From Sphagnum compactum (taxonomy: Eukaryota; Bryophyta; Sphagnopsida; Sphagnales), in assembly GCA_965153455.1 (NCBI GenBank), contig OZ234504.1, positions 434,001-498,000 on the forward strand: a stretch of 64,000 nucleotides of DNA. Direction: 5' to 3'. How positions within the stretch are numbered: position 1 is the first letter of the stretch; every line of letters starts with the position of its first letter. The notes beneath the pieces are model-generated. The model did not search any database, had not been told where the DNA came from, and was given only the letters and a program-made list of their open reading frames with translations. Position numbers and translations under genes: made by a program. Below, piece after piece: positions 22,854 to 33,047 of this stretch.

Positions 22854-24275
22854 GTATGGACGTTAATCAGCAGTAGATCTTATCTTGTTTGGTGGCATTT
22901 GGAGAGCATGGAACCTGTCAGCAGAATAGAATAGCTCGTTGTCCTCCCAGAGAACCTAGAGGTGGGATATCAGCTTTGTATCCTAGGTCTACTGGGCTGG
23001 GTCATGTTCTTCTCATGACATCATGGGCAGAACCTGTAGGCTTTGGAGGTTTGCATGTGGGTCTTGAAACATAGTATGTGTAGGACCTGAATTAATGAAT
23101 GGGTGTTATCTCCCTGGAAGAAAATTGCATCCCTGGTAGAATATTATATTGGATTGTATACTTTGCAGGGAAGACGGCATATGTGAAGCAGATGTGGACG
23201 GGTGAATTTGAGGGGAAGTATGAACGTAAGTACCTGTTATCTGAATGGAGAAGAGTGCTGATGATATGTGGTTGAACATAGTCACTCATGGAATCTATCT
23301 AATCTCCATATTGTCATGTCTATGTGGATGGTTTGTTGTTTGTTACACTATGTTCCTCTTCCATTTGAAGTCTTGTAACATATCTGCACATCAATGGTTT
23401 GTCATCCAGTATTGATGCTGTTTTGCAGCCACCATGGGTAAGCATGAGCGTATGCTTGAAGTCCCTACCAAACAGGGTAGCACTCGGTTCCTCTGCATTG
23501 ATACACCAGGCCATGAGAAGCCTGGAATCCTGCGTGATCAATACTAGTAAGTCTGTTCCTCTGTGGTCATCATTTTGGAATGAGGTTCCAGTATTGTAAG
23601 AGCTTGTATTTGAACCTCATGTTTTGACTGTGCTCCTTCGATGCAGTGAAGGTGCAGATTGTTGCATTATCTTGTGTGATGTTACTGCAAAGCAGACCCA
23701 AAAGGATGTGCCCATGTGGCATGATGATCTTTACAGGTGAGGATCTGTAGCATGATACCCCATTATTTAACTACCGCGTGCTGTGTTCTATGTTATGATG
23801 TAAACACACTTAAAACTAGTACCTTAGGTAATGGACTAGATTTCTTTCTAAGTAAGTGGTGTTAATGAGTTAATTGATGAGCCAATTAATTGCCTTATGT
23901 TTGCAGGGTATGTGGCAACATTCCTATTGTAGTCTGTGGAAACAAGGTGGATGTGGAAACCAAAAAGGTTACTTTCCACATGAAGAAGAAACTGCAGTAC
24001 TATGAGATTTCGGCAAAGAGTGGCTATAACTTGGATAAACCCTTCCAGTACCTTGCCCAGAAACTTGCTGGGTATGTTGAAGGAGCCAATTGCATCTAAT
24101 TGACAAAAGAACATGAGCAGAGCCCAATTTCACAACAGTCAATTGGACAGCATAGCATGTGATCACTTTTATATGTTCCCTCCACAGTGCTGGGTCACCA
24201 GGAACCAGTTTCTGTCTCTGTGACAAACCAGTTGTTGGTAGGTTGAACTTATTTTCTTCTCCTAATTGCTTATGA
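22737..24275 (+). CDS. RAN-like small GTPase paralogue, strongly diverged
   Basis: Exons by homology to the nearby RAN gene: cassette 8 (22,737-22,853), 23,169-23,225, 23,429-23,546, 23,647-23,736, 23,907-24,071 and from 24,188. All GT-AG junctions and phases match RAN. The 57-, 118- and 90-nt exons have RAN's exact lengths; the fourth loses five codons in frame. Motifs: GDGGTGKT (G1), PTMG with the switch I Thr kept, DTPGHE (G3, where RAN has DTAGQE), NKVD (G4) and EISAK (G5). The exon with switch II (23,429-23,546) is heavily rewritten ([24 protein letters not shown]) without a stop. The last part ([17 protein letters not shown]) does not match RAN; reading through gives a stop at 24,273-24,275, and the acidic RAN tail is missing. 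The true start codon and 5' exon are unknown. It is either a neofunctionalised GTPase or a pseudogene whose frame happens to be open; I favour the former. Confidence 0.65.
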
Positions 24276-24929
24276 TGTCAACAATGCAAACATCAATTAT
24301 TGTCTTTCTATCTATTATTTAACATCCACTTACACAAGTCATAGATTGTATGCAATTGATTGTTTGAGTTAAGATCAATGCAGTAATCTCTTTCAGGTAT
24401 TTTGCTAGTGCAATGTAACGACTGCAAAAGTCATTTTGTATGTACTTAACTACTTGTGATGAGATCACAATGCAACCTAACAACAATGAGTAATATTATA
24501 TCCAACTATAACTAATCAAGATTAGTGAGCAAGGCGTTTAGATTGATGGGTCCATGACTAATTCTCATGTAAACCTTTGAAAATAATAGGTCTTATATAT
24601 AGTCCACTAGTTGGTCATGATCTAGGTCTTCAACTAGATAAATTGGCACCCTTGGATTTGTGGATGTGGCTACTATTTACCTACATTAGGATTGGAAGAT
24701 GGTTCCAACCATTCAATTCAGATGTAAATTGCCAAGAAATTTGGGCCTGGGCATTTCATAACAAAAGAAAAAATTAAAATGGAACTTACAATATATTTTA
24801 AAGATATTCTTAAAATTCCTGAAAGGGATTTCAATGTCAGTTTTTTTGTTTGGAACTTTTTTTTCTCCCCACCCTAAATCAGACTTTGTTTTTCCTTTTG
24901 AAGCTTTCCCCCACTTACATATTCACCTA
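24276..24929. other. Non-coding DNA
   Basis: No RAN exon 8 equivalent was found here, and no other gene is supported. The frame at 24,577-24,777 has no motif. Confidence 0.55.
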
Positions 24930-25248
24930 TCATATATATTAATTGCCTTGTCTGTCCGTCTGTCTGTGACCATTGGATGCAGAGAAAAGTGACGGGAAAA
25001 AGATAAGAGACAGGATCGAGCACCGGTCGACGACCATAGGATGAAGAGCTTTCGACGAAGAGAAAAATATACGCAGCAATAAAGAGCGCATGGGTGAAGG
25101 GGGGGGGGGGATCAACGGGTTAAAGAATCAGAGTGGAAAATGCGAAGGACAAGGGGGGGAGTCGATGGGATAAAGAACCGGAGTGGGCAATGGGAAGGAC
25201 TGGGCGGGGGGAGCTCGACGAGTGTATTATGCACCGGGTTCACACTAG
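24930..25248 (+). mobile_element. Candidate non-autonomous Helitron (319 bp)
   Basis: Starts TCATATATATTAATTGCC followed by TCTGTCCGTCTGTCTG, a pattern seen at many Helitron 5' ends. Ends ATGCACCGGGTTCACACTAG, fitting the CTRR 3' end. It lies between an A and a T, as Helitron insertion predicts. The body is GC- and purine-rich, with a ~54-bp internal duplication (AAAGAA(T/C)C(A/G)GAGTGG repeated). A short CTCGACGAG palindrome lies about 25 nt before the end, but the terminal hairpin is weak. Confidence 0.4.
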
Positions 25249-26279
25249 TATGTTTGAAACGTGTTACTTTCATTCCCATAGATGGATGGGATTACGTTAT
25301 TCTAATCAACTTAACAACAACCAACAAATTTAACAACCATAACAATAAAAAAATCAAACAAAAATAATAGCCATTGCAATCCTAAACACAATGCATTACA
25401 AACAATGTGTAGAATTTAGTTGTCTGGTTTAAGGTTTATAATTGAGGAAGACAATAGAAGCAAAAGAGGAAGTGGAGAAACAAAATTAAAAAAAAAGAAA
25501 ACCAAAATAATAAAGTCACAATTTTTTTTAAAAATCGATTAAAAACAAAAAAATGAAATTCTCAAAAACACAAAAAAGAAAAATAAAGAATATAAAAAAT
25601 GGATATTTAAAAAATAAAATAAAATAAACTTACAAATTACAAAGTATAAAGCCCTTAAAATAGTCAAAAACCAGAAAAAGAGAAAAAACCGAAAAAATAA
25701 TAATGAAAAATTTAAGGAAAATATAAATAAAAAATTAAAAAAGGAAAAAAATGTAAGAAAAAGACAAAAATCTAATGTGCAAACAATACGATCATCATAT
25801 TGACATTGATTACTTGTTGAGTTCACAAACACTTACTTGCTCCTCTCCACTATCCCCACACAGTTCACACTTTTGCAAGTTAACAACCTTTGTTATCATT
25901 GAGCTCTTTTTTCTATATAACCAATTACCATTAAAACATTACACAACCTAACAAGCTCTTCCTAACATAGAGGTCCTCCTCCTACACACACACATACAAA
26001 GAACTAACAAAAAAAAGCACAAAACAAGACCTAGAACAAACACAAAAAGAAACAAACAAAGAAAACATCAAAAGAAACACATAAGCAAACATAGAAAAAA
26101 TGAGCCATTTGGGCCTAGCGCCCTCTGTTGTGGGGGAGGTGGAGGCATAGAATAATATATCAAATTTGTTGAGAAAGAAATTTGCACTCCAATTAACACT
26201 CAGCGTAAGTCTCTCATGAGTCTCACCATTCACCTTTGTGCTTGCCTGCCTATCCTCCGTAGCAATAGGCACAAAGGGA
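25249..26279. other. A-rich non-coding DNA
   Basis: Long A-rich tracts (25,440-25,760) make artificial Phe-rich frames on the minus strand. No gene supported. Confidence 0.55.
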
Positions 26280-26460
26280 ATTTGTTAGAAACTTGATAGG
26301 AACAAGAGGAATTTGATGGGAGTTGCTTGGGAACTTGGTGAGAACAAAAGGATATTGATTGGTTACTGATCGGAACAAGAGAAATTTGATGAATTTTTTT
26401 GGGAACGTGATGAGAACAAAAGAATTTTGATGAGTTATTATTGATGGGAACAAGAGGAAT
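26280..26460. repeat. Minisatellite, ~72-74 bp period with ~36-bp substructure
   Basis: GGAACAAGA(G/-)(G/A)AATTTGATG alternates with GGGAAC(T/G)TG(G/A)TGAGAACAAAAG. About 2.5 full periods are present. The minus-strand frames here are low-complexity translations of the repeat. Confidence 0.6.
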
Positions 26461-26746
26461 TTTCAAGTCTTCAATCAACATTTCCTGGAGGACATCCATG
26501 CAACTTCTAAGGTTGTAACCACATCTACCTTCTGTTTCAGCTCCCGCCTTAGTGATTTCATCTTCATCCTTGCATCACCAAGGGCTGTCTCGGCTGAAAC
26601 AGCTCGCTGCTGGTACTGAAATCACTCTAAACCCTAGATTACTATTGAAACAGGAAGGAACAAGTAAAGGTGGGCAATGGGGGAAAAAAATACAGAAAAA
26701 AGCGAGCACAGCAAACAAAGGTAGCGATTCACCTTTTAACACTGCC

Positions 26747-27360
26747 CTACACGATCTGTTTATTTAGACTCAGACTAAGACTTTGGTTTGACTTGTAGAA
26801 TACCTTGATTCTGGTATGATGATGGATCCGATGCTGAAGGTTTTGCTGTCCAAAGAGTTTATTGACCTCATTTTTAGCTCTCCTATAGAGTTCTGACGAT
26901 TGAGGTTCTTCCCCTGCAAATGACATAGCTGGTAATGAGTATGTTGCACAGACAGATTGTGAACTTTCCAGATGGGCAAAAATCCAAATCACTTTGGGTT
27001 GAGATATCACTTTGATCTTTCCATTTTCTGCTATGAGAGATTTGTTATCCTTGCACAGTTTCTCAACAGAGATGCAGGTAACCATTGTTTCTGATCGCCT
27101 GCGGTCGATCTCTTGAAGCCAACTGCGAAGTTCATTAGCAAAACTAACCGGGTTTAAAACATGAACACCAAGATCGGAAAACACAAAGATGTGGTTGCGT
27201 GCTTTCAGATAGTACCATGATCAAAGCCCATCCCTTACTGACATGCGCTTCCTCACTGTCAGACTCCTTGATCCACCTAAAAATCTCAGAAATAACCAGC
27301 TGTGACATGGGCACATTGAACTCGGCCGTAATCGAAAAGTATGTCTACGAGACTCAAATT
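26747..27360 (-). pseudogene. Degraded gene-like region, unknown family (minus strand)
   Basis: Protein-like sequence continues through three frames in order on the minus strand. First is LVDILFDYGRVQCAHV (near 27,310-27,360), then ISEIFRWIKESDSEEAHVSK (about 27,230-27,300), then NHIFVFSDLGVHVLNP and SFANELRSWLQEIDRRRSET (27,070-27,190), continuing to RRAKNEVNKLFGQQNLQHR. The third piece is open for 145 codons. The frame changes mean either small introns I did not resolve or frameshifts. I do not recognise the family. A telo-box lies upstream at 27,642-27,660, which fits the 5' end of a minus-strand transcript. Confidence 0.4.
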
Positions 27361-27641
27361 AGCATAGCATATGCAACCAAGAAGGACAAAAAAAAGAGGA
27401 GAGACAGGGGGTGGCAGGGGCAGGGTGGGAGGCCAACGGACATAGAGGCAAGGAGGCACATAAGGACAGTAGCAGCGTGGAAAAAAAAGCAGGGTAGGAG
27501 GAGAGACAGGGAAGGGAGGGGAATGCAGCGGCAAACACTAGAGAAAAAACATGTTCAATTCCACATTGCTTGGTGGCATTGCAGCTGTCTTTGCTACCAA
27601 CCATGGGGTCTCGATCTAGTGCCAAGCGAAGAAGATGACGA

Positions 27642-27660
27642 CCTAAACCCTAAACCCTAT
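27642..27660 (-). promoter_or_regulatory. Telo-box-like motif (two AAACCCT repeats)
   Basis: CCTAAACCCTAAACCCTAT; on the minus strand GGGTTTAGGGTTTAGG. Such short telomere-like motifs are common in plant promoters and leaders. It sits about 300 nt upstream of the minus-strand gene-like region, so it may be its promoter element. Confidence 0.45.
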
Positions 27661-27711
27661 TTCCTGCTCACTCGCTCCCTTCGTTCCACAACGGTCGTAG
27701 GAGCGCAATAA

Positions 27712-28037
27712 CTAGGTAGGTAGGAAATAGGGTGACTAGGTGACGGCAAAACATGTTAACTAAATCTGAAGACCTCGATTGAGATCTCAAATGAGAACGA
27801 CTGACGTGGCCTCACCAGCGTCCAGAACCTCTGGAAATCTCACAAAGCCTCCTCCTCAAAAAGAAAAAAGGAAAGAGAGAAAACACAAAGAGACAAAGAA
27901 GCAAACACAAAAAAGGAAAAAACAAAGAATGAAGGAATAACAATACAAATGAAAAAGGAAGAAAACAACAAAGCGAGGGAAAAAAGGTTGAGTGAGAAAC
28001 CAGAAGCAGGAAGAAGAAGGTAAGGGTGGGTAGGAAG
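27712..28037. other. Purine-rich non-coding DNA
   Basis: A- and G-rich tract from 27,840 to 28,010 with no coding signal; the minus-strand frames there are Phe/Ser low-complexity artefacts. Confidence 0.5.
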
Positions 28038-28499
28038 GGCCAAAGTTAGCCAGCACCCACCAGTGCACCATGAAGGATGGATGGTAAGTGATCAAGGAAC
28101 TTTTTTCTGTTGGGTTCTGGTTCCCTAGCTATAACCATGGTGGTTAACTCAGTGCTTTTTTTTACTTCCTACCTGCTAACAACCAACTTGTGAGTTGTTA
28201 GTAGGTAGGTAGCAAAAACAGCCCTTTCCTATGTATAAACCATTTACTTACCTAGTTGTTATCTATTTTCTTACCTATCTACCTATGTATGAGACCTAAT
28301 TCTTACAAAATTGGTTACCAAGGTGAAACCAAATATTAACCCAGTTGAGGTTCATCCGCAATTGAGTAATATCAGGCATCCAGTGGATGGTGTCACCTAG
28401 GACTCAGTCCTGAGGTTAGGTTGGGTTTCATCCCATCCAAAAGAGCTCTAAATGGGATTTTTTGGACGGTGCACTGGTGGGTGCTGGCTCACTCAGGCC
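28038..28499. mobile_element. MITE with terminal inverted repeats, in the RAN promoter region
   Basis: The left arm GCCAGCACCCACCAGTGCAC (about 28,050) is exactly complementary to GTGCACTGGTGGGTGCTGGC (about 28,470). The interior carries the AGGT/ACCT-rich core (28,195-28,290). A related copy lies at 59.2-59.7 kb. No open frame, so non-autonomous. The right end lies about 195 nt upstream of the RAN start codon. Confidence 0.7.
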
Positions 28500-28692
28500 C
28501 TCGTAAAGGACAAAAAACCACATACTTTGGCATTACAAAAATTCAACAGCATCTGCGCCTTCATTTTTTAGGGTTGGGAATAGAGGCGGATCGTTTGAAG
28601 CTTTGTGTGCGGGAAACAGGCGACTTCTCTTCTCTCCACAACACTCCGTTGCAGACACAGCACTTGCATCATCCTCATCGCACTGCAGAACC
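28500..28692 (+). promoter_or_regulatory. RAN: RAN proximal promoter and 5' leader
   Basis: The interval between the MITE and the RAN ATG. It ends in a C/A-rich leader (CACTTGCATCATCCTCATCG). No clear TATA box; the transcription start cannot be fixed from sequence. Confidence 0.4.
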
Positions 28693-30836
28693 ATGGTATC
28701 TATTTCTTTACCTTTCCTTTTCTTCTTCTATTGCGTTGGTTTGTGCATCGTCTTAGTTATGTAGTCCTTACAAAGCTGAACTCCCTTTCATAGCTCAGTG
28801 GCGCGGTCGTTTTGCCCTAATACAGTCGGAGGGGGTTGATGGAAATCCGGTGGCCGTACGAGAGGATGCGATCTTTCTCTCCGTGTGTTACGGTCGAGAG
28901 CTGTCTTACGGCATCTTATAGTCTAGTTCGATTTTTTGGCTCTGAAAAGTGATTTGTCGGAGTTTTCTGGTTTGAAGATGGACTCTAATAATCTGGATTC
29001 ACGTACTTCCGAGAGGTTGTGCTGGATGTTTTTGACAGATGGAAAATTTTGTTGTTTTTTGGTTGGAAGGCTTTGCCAGGACAGCAAACTCCAGATAATT
29101 GCCCGAGTTTCAAACTTGTTATTGTTGGTGATGGAGGCACAGGTATGGCAGGTTAATGAGTGTTAGGTCATATCTTGTTTGGTGGCATATATATATGGAG
29201 AGCATGTAAGGTTCCACCAGAATAGAAAAAGCTCACCATCCTACCAAAGAACCTGGTGATGGCAGCTCACCTCTGTATCCTAGGTTCACTGCATTTGGTC
29301 AGTTTCCTCTCATGATGTGCAAGATGTCAACAGCCTGTGGGTTTGGTTTTTGGAATCTATGTGTTTTGATCTAGTATGTGTAGAGCTTGAATTAATAAAT
29401 GTGTACTAGATCCCTGGAACAAAGTTGCTTCCCTGGTAGAATATTACATTGGATGGTGTACTTTGCAGGCAAGACAACATATGTGAAGCGACATTTGACG
29501 GGTGAATTTGAGAAGAAGTATGAACGTAAGTACCTTTATCTGAATGGAGAAGAGCGCTGATGATATGTGGTTGAGCATAGTCACTGATAGAATCTATGTA
29601 AGCTCCACATTGTCAGGTCTATGCAGATTCATTGTTTGTTGTACCCCTTTTCCTCATCTGTTTGAAGACTTGAAACATCTGTGCAACAGCAATGGTTTGT
29701 CATCTGGCATGAATGTTGTTTTGCAGCCACCATTGGTGTTGAAGTGCATCCCCTTGACTTCTTTACAAACTGTGGTCGCATTCGTTTTTACTGCTGGGAC
29801 ACAGCTGGCCAAGAGAAGTTTGGAGGTCTTCGTGATGGTTACTAGTAAGTCCATCCCCCTATCAGAAGCTTTTTCTGCAGTCCTCATTTTTGTGAAAGGG
29901 CTTCTGTTGTTATAAGAGCTCATATTTGGAAAATTTTTTTTTGACCGTTCTGTATTGTGCTGTTGTGATGCAGCATACATGGACAGTGTGCCATTATCAT
30001 GTTTGATGTGACTGCAAGGCTGACATACAAGAATGTTCCAACATGGCATCGTGATCTTTGTAGGTGAGGAGCTGCAGTGCAATGCCTGCATGTTTGTTTA
30101 ACCACCATGTGCTATATGCTACCTCATGATGTTGACTTACACTCTTTCAAAACTAGTAATATGGGTAACTGACTGTATTCTGTTCTAAGTAAGTGTGCTT
30201 CATGTGTCGATGTACCTGCCTCTGCAGGGTATGTGAGAACATTCCAATTGTACTGTGTGGAAATAAGGTCGATGTGAAGAACAGGCAGGTGAAAGCCAAA
30301 CAGGTTACTTTCCACAGGAAGAAGAACCTGCAGTACTATGAGATTTCAGCAAAGAGCAATTACAACTTCGAGAAACCCTTCCTGTACCTAGCCAGGAAGC
30401 TTGCTGGGTATTCATCTATTTCAGCTAGCTAATTTGAATGAATCATGCTTGCTGTTCTCTTTCTGCACATATTTGCTTGCTTGCGGATCATAATTTACAT
30501 GTGAAATATCTTGACTTTCTTGCAATTTACAAATTGATCTGTATTATGTATACAGTGATGTGAACTTGCACTTTGTGGAGTCTCCTGCTCTAGCACCACC
30601 TGAAGTACACATTGATCTTGCTGCACAGCAGCAGTAAGTGCTTTTCACTAGCATGACTTTTGTTCATTATCCTGAATTTTCTTGCTGGGATTTTTTATTG
30701 GAATGTCAATGCTCCTCTTGTCTTGCAGCCTTACTTGAGACTGTATTGTGATGACTGTGGCAGATATGAGGCAGAACTTGCCCAAGCTTCAGCACTACCT
30801 CTGCCTGATGATGACGATGAGGCATTTGAGAGCTAG
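28693..30836 (+). CDS. RAN: RAN small GTPase (nuclear transport), intact, 8 exons
   Basis: Ran drives nucleocytoplasmic transport and spindle/nuclear-envelope assembly by cycling between GTP and GDP forms. Exons: 28,693-28,695 (ATG alone), 29,070-29,142, 29,469-29,525, 29,727-29,844, 29,974-30,063, 30,228-30,407, 30,556-30,633, 30,764-30,836. All introns are GT-AG and the joined frame is 672 nt, 223 residues plus TAG (plant Ran is about 221). The protein begins [20 protein letters not shown]. Motifs: GDGGTGKT, switch [32 protein letters not shown], and the C-terminal acidic tail [11 protein letters not shown]. Positions such as [10 protein letters not shown] are conserved. The intron directly after ATG is the plant arrangement. 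All exons look functional. This gene is the source of the duplicated pieces in the array at 16-24 kb, about 5 kb upstream. Confidence 0.95.
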
Positions 30837-32627
30837 CTTTTAATCTAGATCTGGTCTTATGTCATGACTGTCGTATCACCTATGTTGAATTGCAGCTCCC
30901 AAGATCCCTAGTAACAAATGTTATTGGAAATGGCCAGACTTCAGGTTGATACTCCCTTTCTTTAAAACCTTTGCTTCATTGTGTAGTTGTTAAGCACACT
31001 GTGCCCTACTTTCCACTTTTGACATGTTTTTGATTTGGTTGAATCCTTTATTGAGGATCTGACCATGACACTTGTGTTGATCAGAAGCTGTTGCTCAGTT
31101 GATGCTCTGCTATTGTTCTTACCTTGAGGAGGTTTTATTAGACATAGTTTGACTAAGATGGAACAATTTGGCAAGGCATTCATTTTTTGGTATTGGTCTA
31201 TTGTGGTTAGTACTTAGTACCCAATGGAACTGAAGGTTAAGGTGAAGCTCTTCTGCATGGACAATGCAGCAGTTAAAAGGTGCCTGTATGAAAAGGTGCC
31301 TGGGCTGACAGAAGTTTGTAGTGGTGAAGGTTTGCACATAATATCATTGGGCAATGACATGACCCATGATCCATGGGTAACCAGATTGCAAAACACTAAT
31401 ATCCCCTATTCAAAATAGTTACTTTTTGAACAATGATTGGGGGAGGTTGGAATAATTGAGACTGTTCAATTATTAAATCAAATGAAGAATAACATTAACA
31501 ATATTTTCTCTCCACTTTTGTTGTTGCATTTCTTTGGTTTCTTAACTCTTTGTGCAAAGCTCAGATTTTGAACAAACATGCATTGAAATCCTGACAGCCC
31601 CAGGTAAAAGAGTGATCCTTGACAAGTAAATTAAAAGCAAACAATCACTTGATCTTGATTTGTTTCCTGAGTGTAATTAATTAATGAATGTAGCTAGCTA
31701 ACTCAATTGGATCACTATGCCTATGAAAAACGCTCATTACTGTTAGAAATGGGAAAGTGTCCAAAGTAAATAACTTATGGGCAAACATCCTAACAACTAA
31801 ATCCAATTGGATTGTCAATCTATTCTTAAACTTAGTTTTCATAAACCTAGCATTTGATAAACATCTCCCATCAGCTACACTACCCATAATTAGGACATTG
31901 AAAATTCAATGAGTTTTTGCAATTTGAACGTCTGATGGGAAAAAGCTAATTACTAGCCCAAATGGTTCAAATTTTAGTGCATAGATTATAGTTTAGAAAA
32001 GGCTTCAAGGCTGCATGGCAATAGGGAAGCATGGTAAGCTTGAAAAAAGATGAATGTTTTGTTAACAATGCCTTGTCAAGGGAGGGTAGGATGAACATTT
32101 GTTTTAGGCCAATATGTTTCCCAAAACATTAATGAGCTTTCAAAATCAAAAGCTATGTGTAAAAACTTAATTTGGTTTTAGTTTGCACCCAAAGCTAACA
32201 ATAAATCATGCTAGTGGCATTCATGATGTTTTGAACTAGGAATCATTGCTCAAGTTCTTGAATGAGGCCAATAACAACAACATTGCATTGTTGTTTCATG
32301 GTGTTTCCAATGCATTCAACCAATAAAGTTTAGAAACAAAAACAGCCAGTTATTGGGTCTTATGAACCATGAATACATGTGAGGAAAAAATCGAAACTCC
32401 TCATATTCCACACCAAAGTTAGGTTGAGAAATCCAACCTATGTGTAGAGCATCATATGAATGATTTACAATAGCATGAAACATTTGAAATATTCCATTTG
32501 GATGCCCATAACAAGTAATTGAATCAATTTACATTTTGTATACATCCCTTTCATAAGCCTTGACCACATCAACAAAATCACAAATGCAAACATGACAAGC
32601 TTGAGCAAACTTTGACAAAGGCTACAT
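30837..32627. other. RAN 3' region and non-coding DNA
   Basis: The first 200-300 nt are probably RAN 3' UTR; no clear polyadenylation site is fixed. Short frames here lack motifs. Confidence 0.5.
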
Positions 32628-33047
32628 GTGCTTCAACTATTGGGAAGTCAACATTTGCTTTGTAAGGCTTCAAGAATCCTAGTTGAAGACTTTTGCACAA
32701 GGGACATTGACCACGAATTCATGATGCAACAGAAATGGATAGAATTTGATGGTGCACATAGTTTGAAATCCTTATCAAAATATTGTTGGGATTACAAGAA
32801 GCGACAACAAATCCATCACAAGATTATGGTCTTCCATTGCTTCCCTAAGCCTACTTCAATGAAGCGTATGGATGGTTAGTGGGAGAAGAAAAGGAAATAC
32901 ATGTATGACAACATGTTTTTCTCACTTTTGGACAATGAACTTATTGATGAATTGTACAACTCCAAAATTAAGTTGAATCTTATAGATGAAACTTCTTGCA
33001 AAGCTTTATGGATGTGCTTGAAAGATGGATTTAAAATATTAACCTAG
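32628..33047 (+). pseudogene. Unrecognised coding remnant with an in-frame stop
   Basis: One frame is protein-like over 139 codons with a single TAG at 32,877-32,879. Before it: VEDFCTRDIDHEFMMQQKWI; after it: YDNMFFSLLDNELIDELYNS and ETSCKALWMCLKDGFKIL. Continuation of the same frame and composition past the stop suggests a recently broken exon, or a transposon-derived protein. Family not recognised. Confidence 0.35.

Larger units (their letters stand above)
16724..23020 (+). repeat. Tandem array of eight ~810-bp RAN-derived chimeric units
   Basis: The anchor CCACCATTGGTATGGG/TTC recurs at 16,908, 17,719, 18,533, 19,346, 20,151, 20,962, 21,776 and 22,578 (spacings 811, 814, 813, 805, 811, 814, 802). 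Each unit contains, in order: a fragment related to RAN exon 4 and the start of intron 4; a 117-nt variable cassette in the place of RAN exon 2; the first ~170 nt of RAN intron 2; and a ~370-nt segment not found in the RAN gene. The exon-4 piece has a 4-nt deletion relative to RAN, so its RAN frame is broken, but DTAG is still readable in the shifted frame. Flanks are about 94-96% identical between hand-compared units; the cassettes are far more different. After the eighth unit the sequence continues into RAN-like intron 2 and exon 3. Confidence 0.9.

Noticed and set aside
16724-23020. CRISPR-like array (regular repeats with variable spacers)
   Set aside because: The period is ~810 bp, the variable part is a codon-structured 117-nt segment homologous to RAN exon 2, and the context is a plant nuclear genome.
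22889-23074. 61-codon frame after cassette 8
   Set aside because: It lies in RAN intron-2-like sequence and has no support.
25539-25832. 97-codon Phe-rich minus-strand frame
   Set aside because: Product of an A-rich tract; low complexity.
27199-27711. 170-codon plus-strand frame
   Set aside because: It is Lys/Arg-rich through a purine-rich tract and lies opposite a more protein-like minus-strand region with a telo-box.
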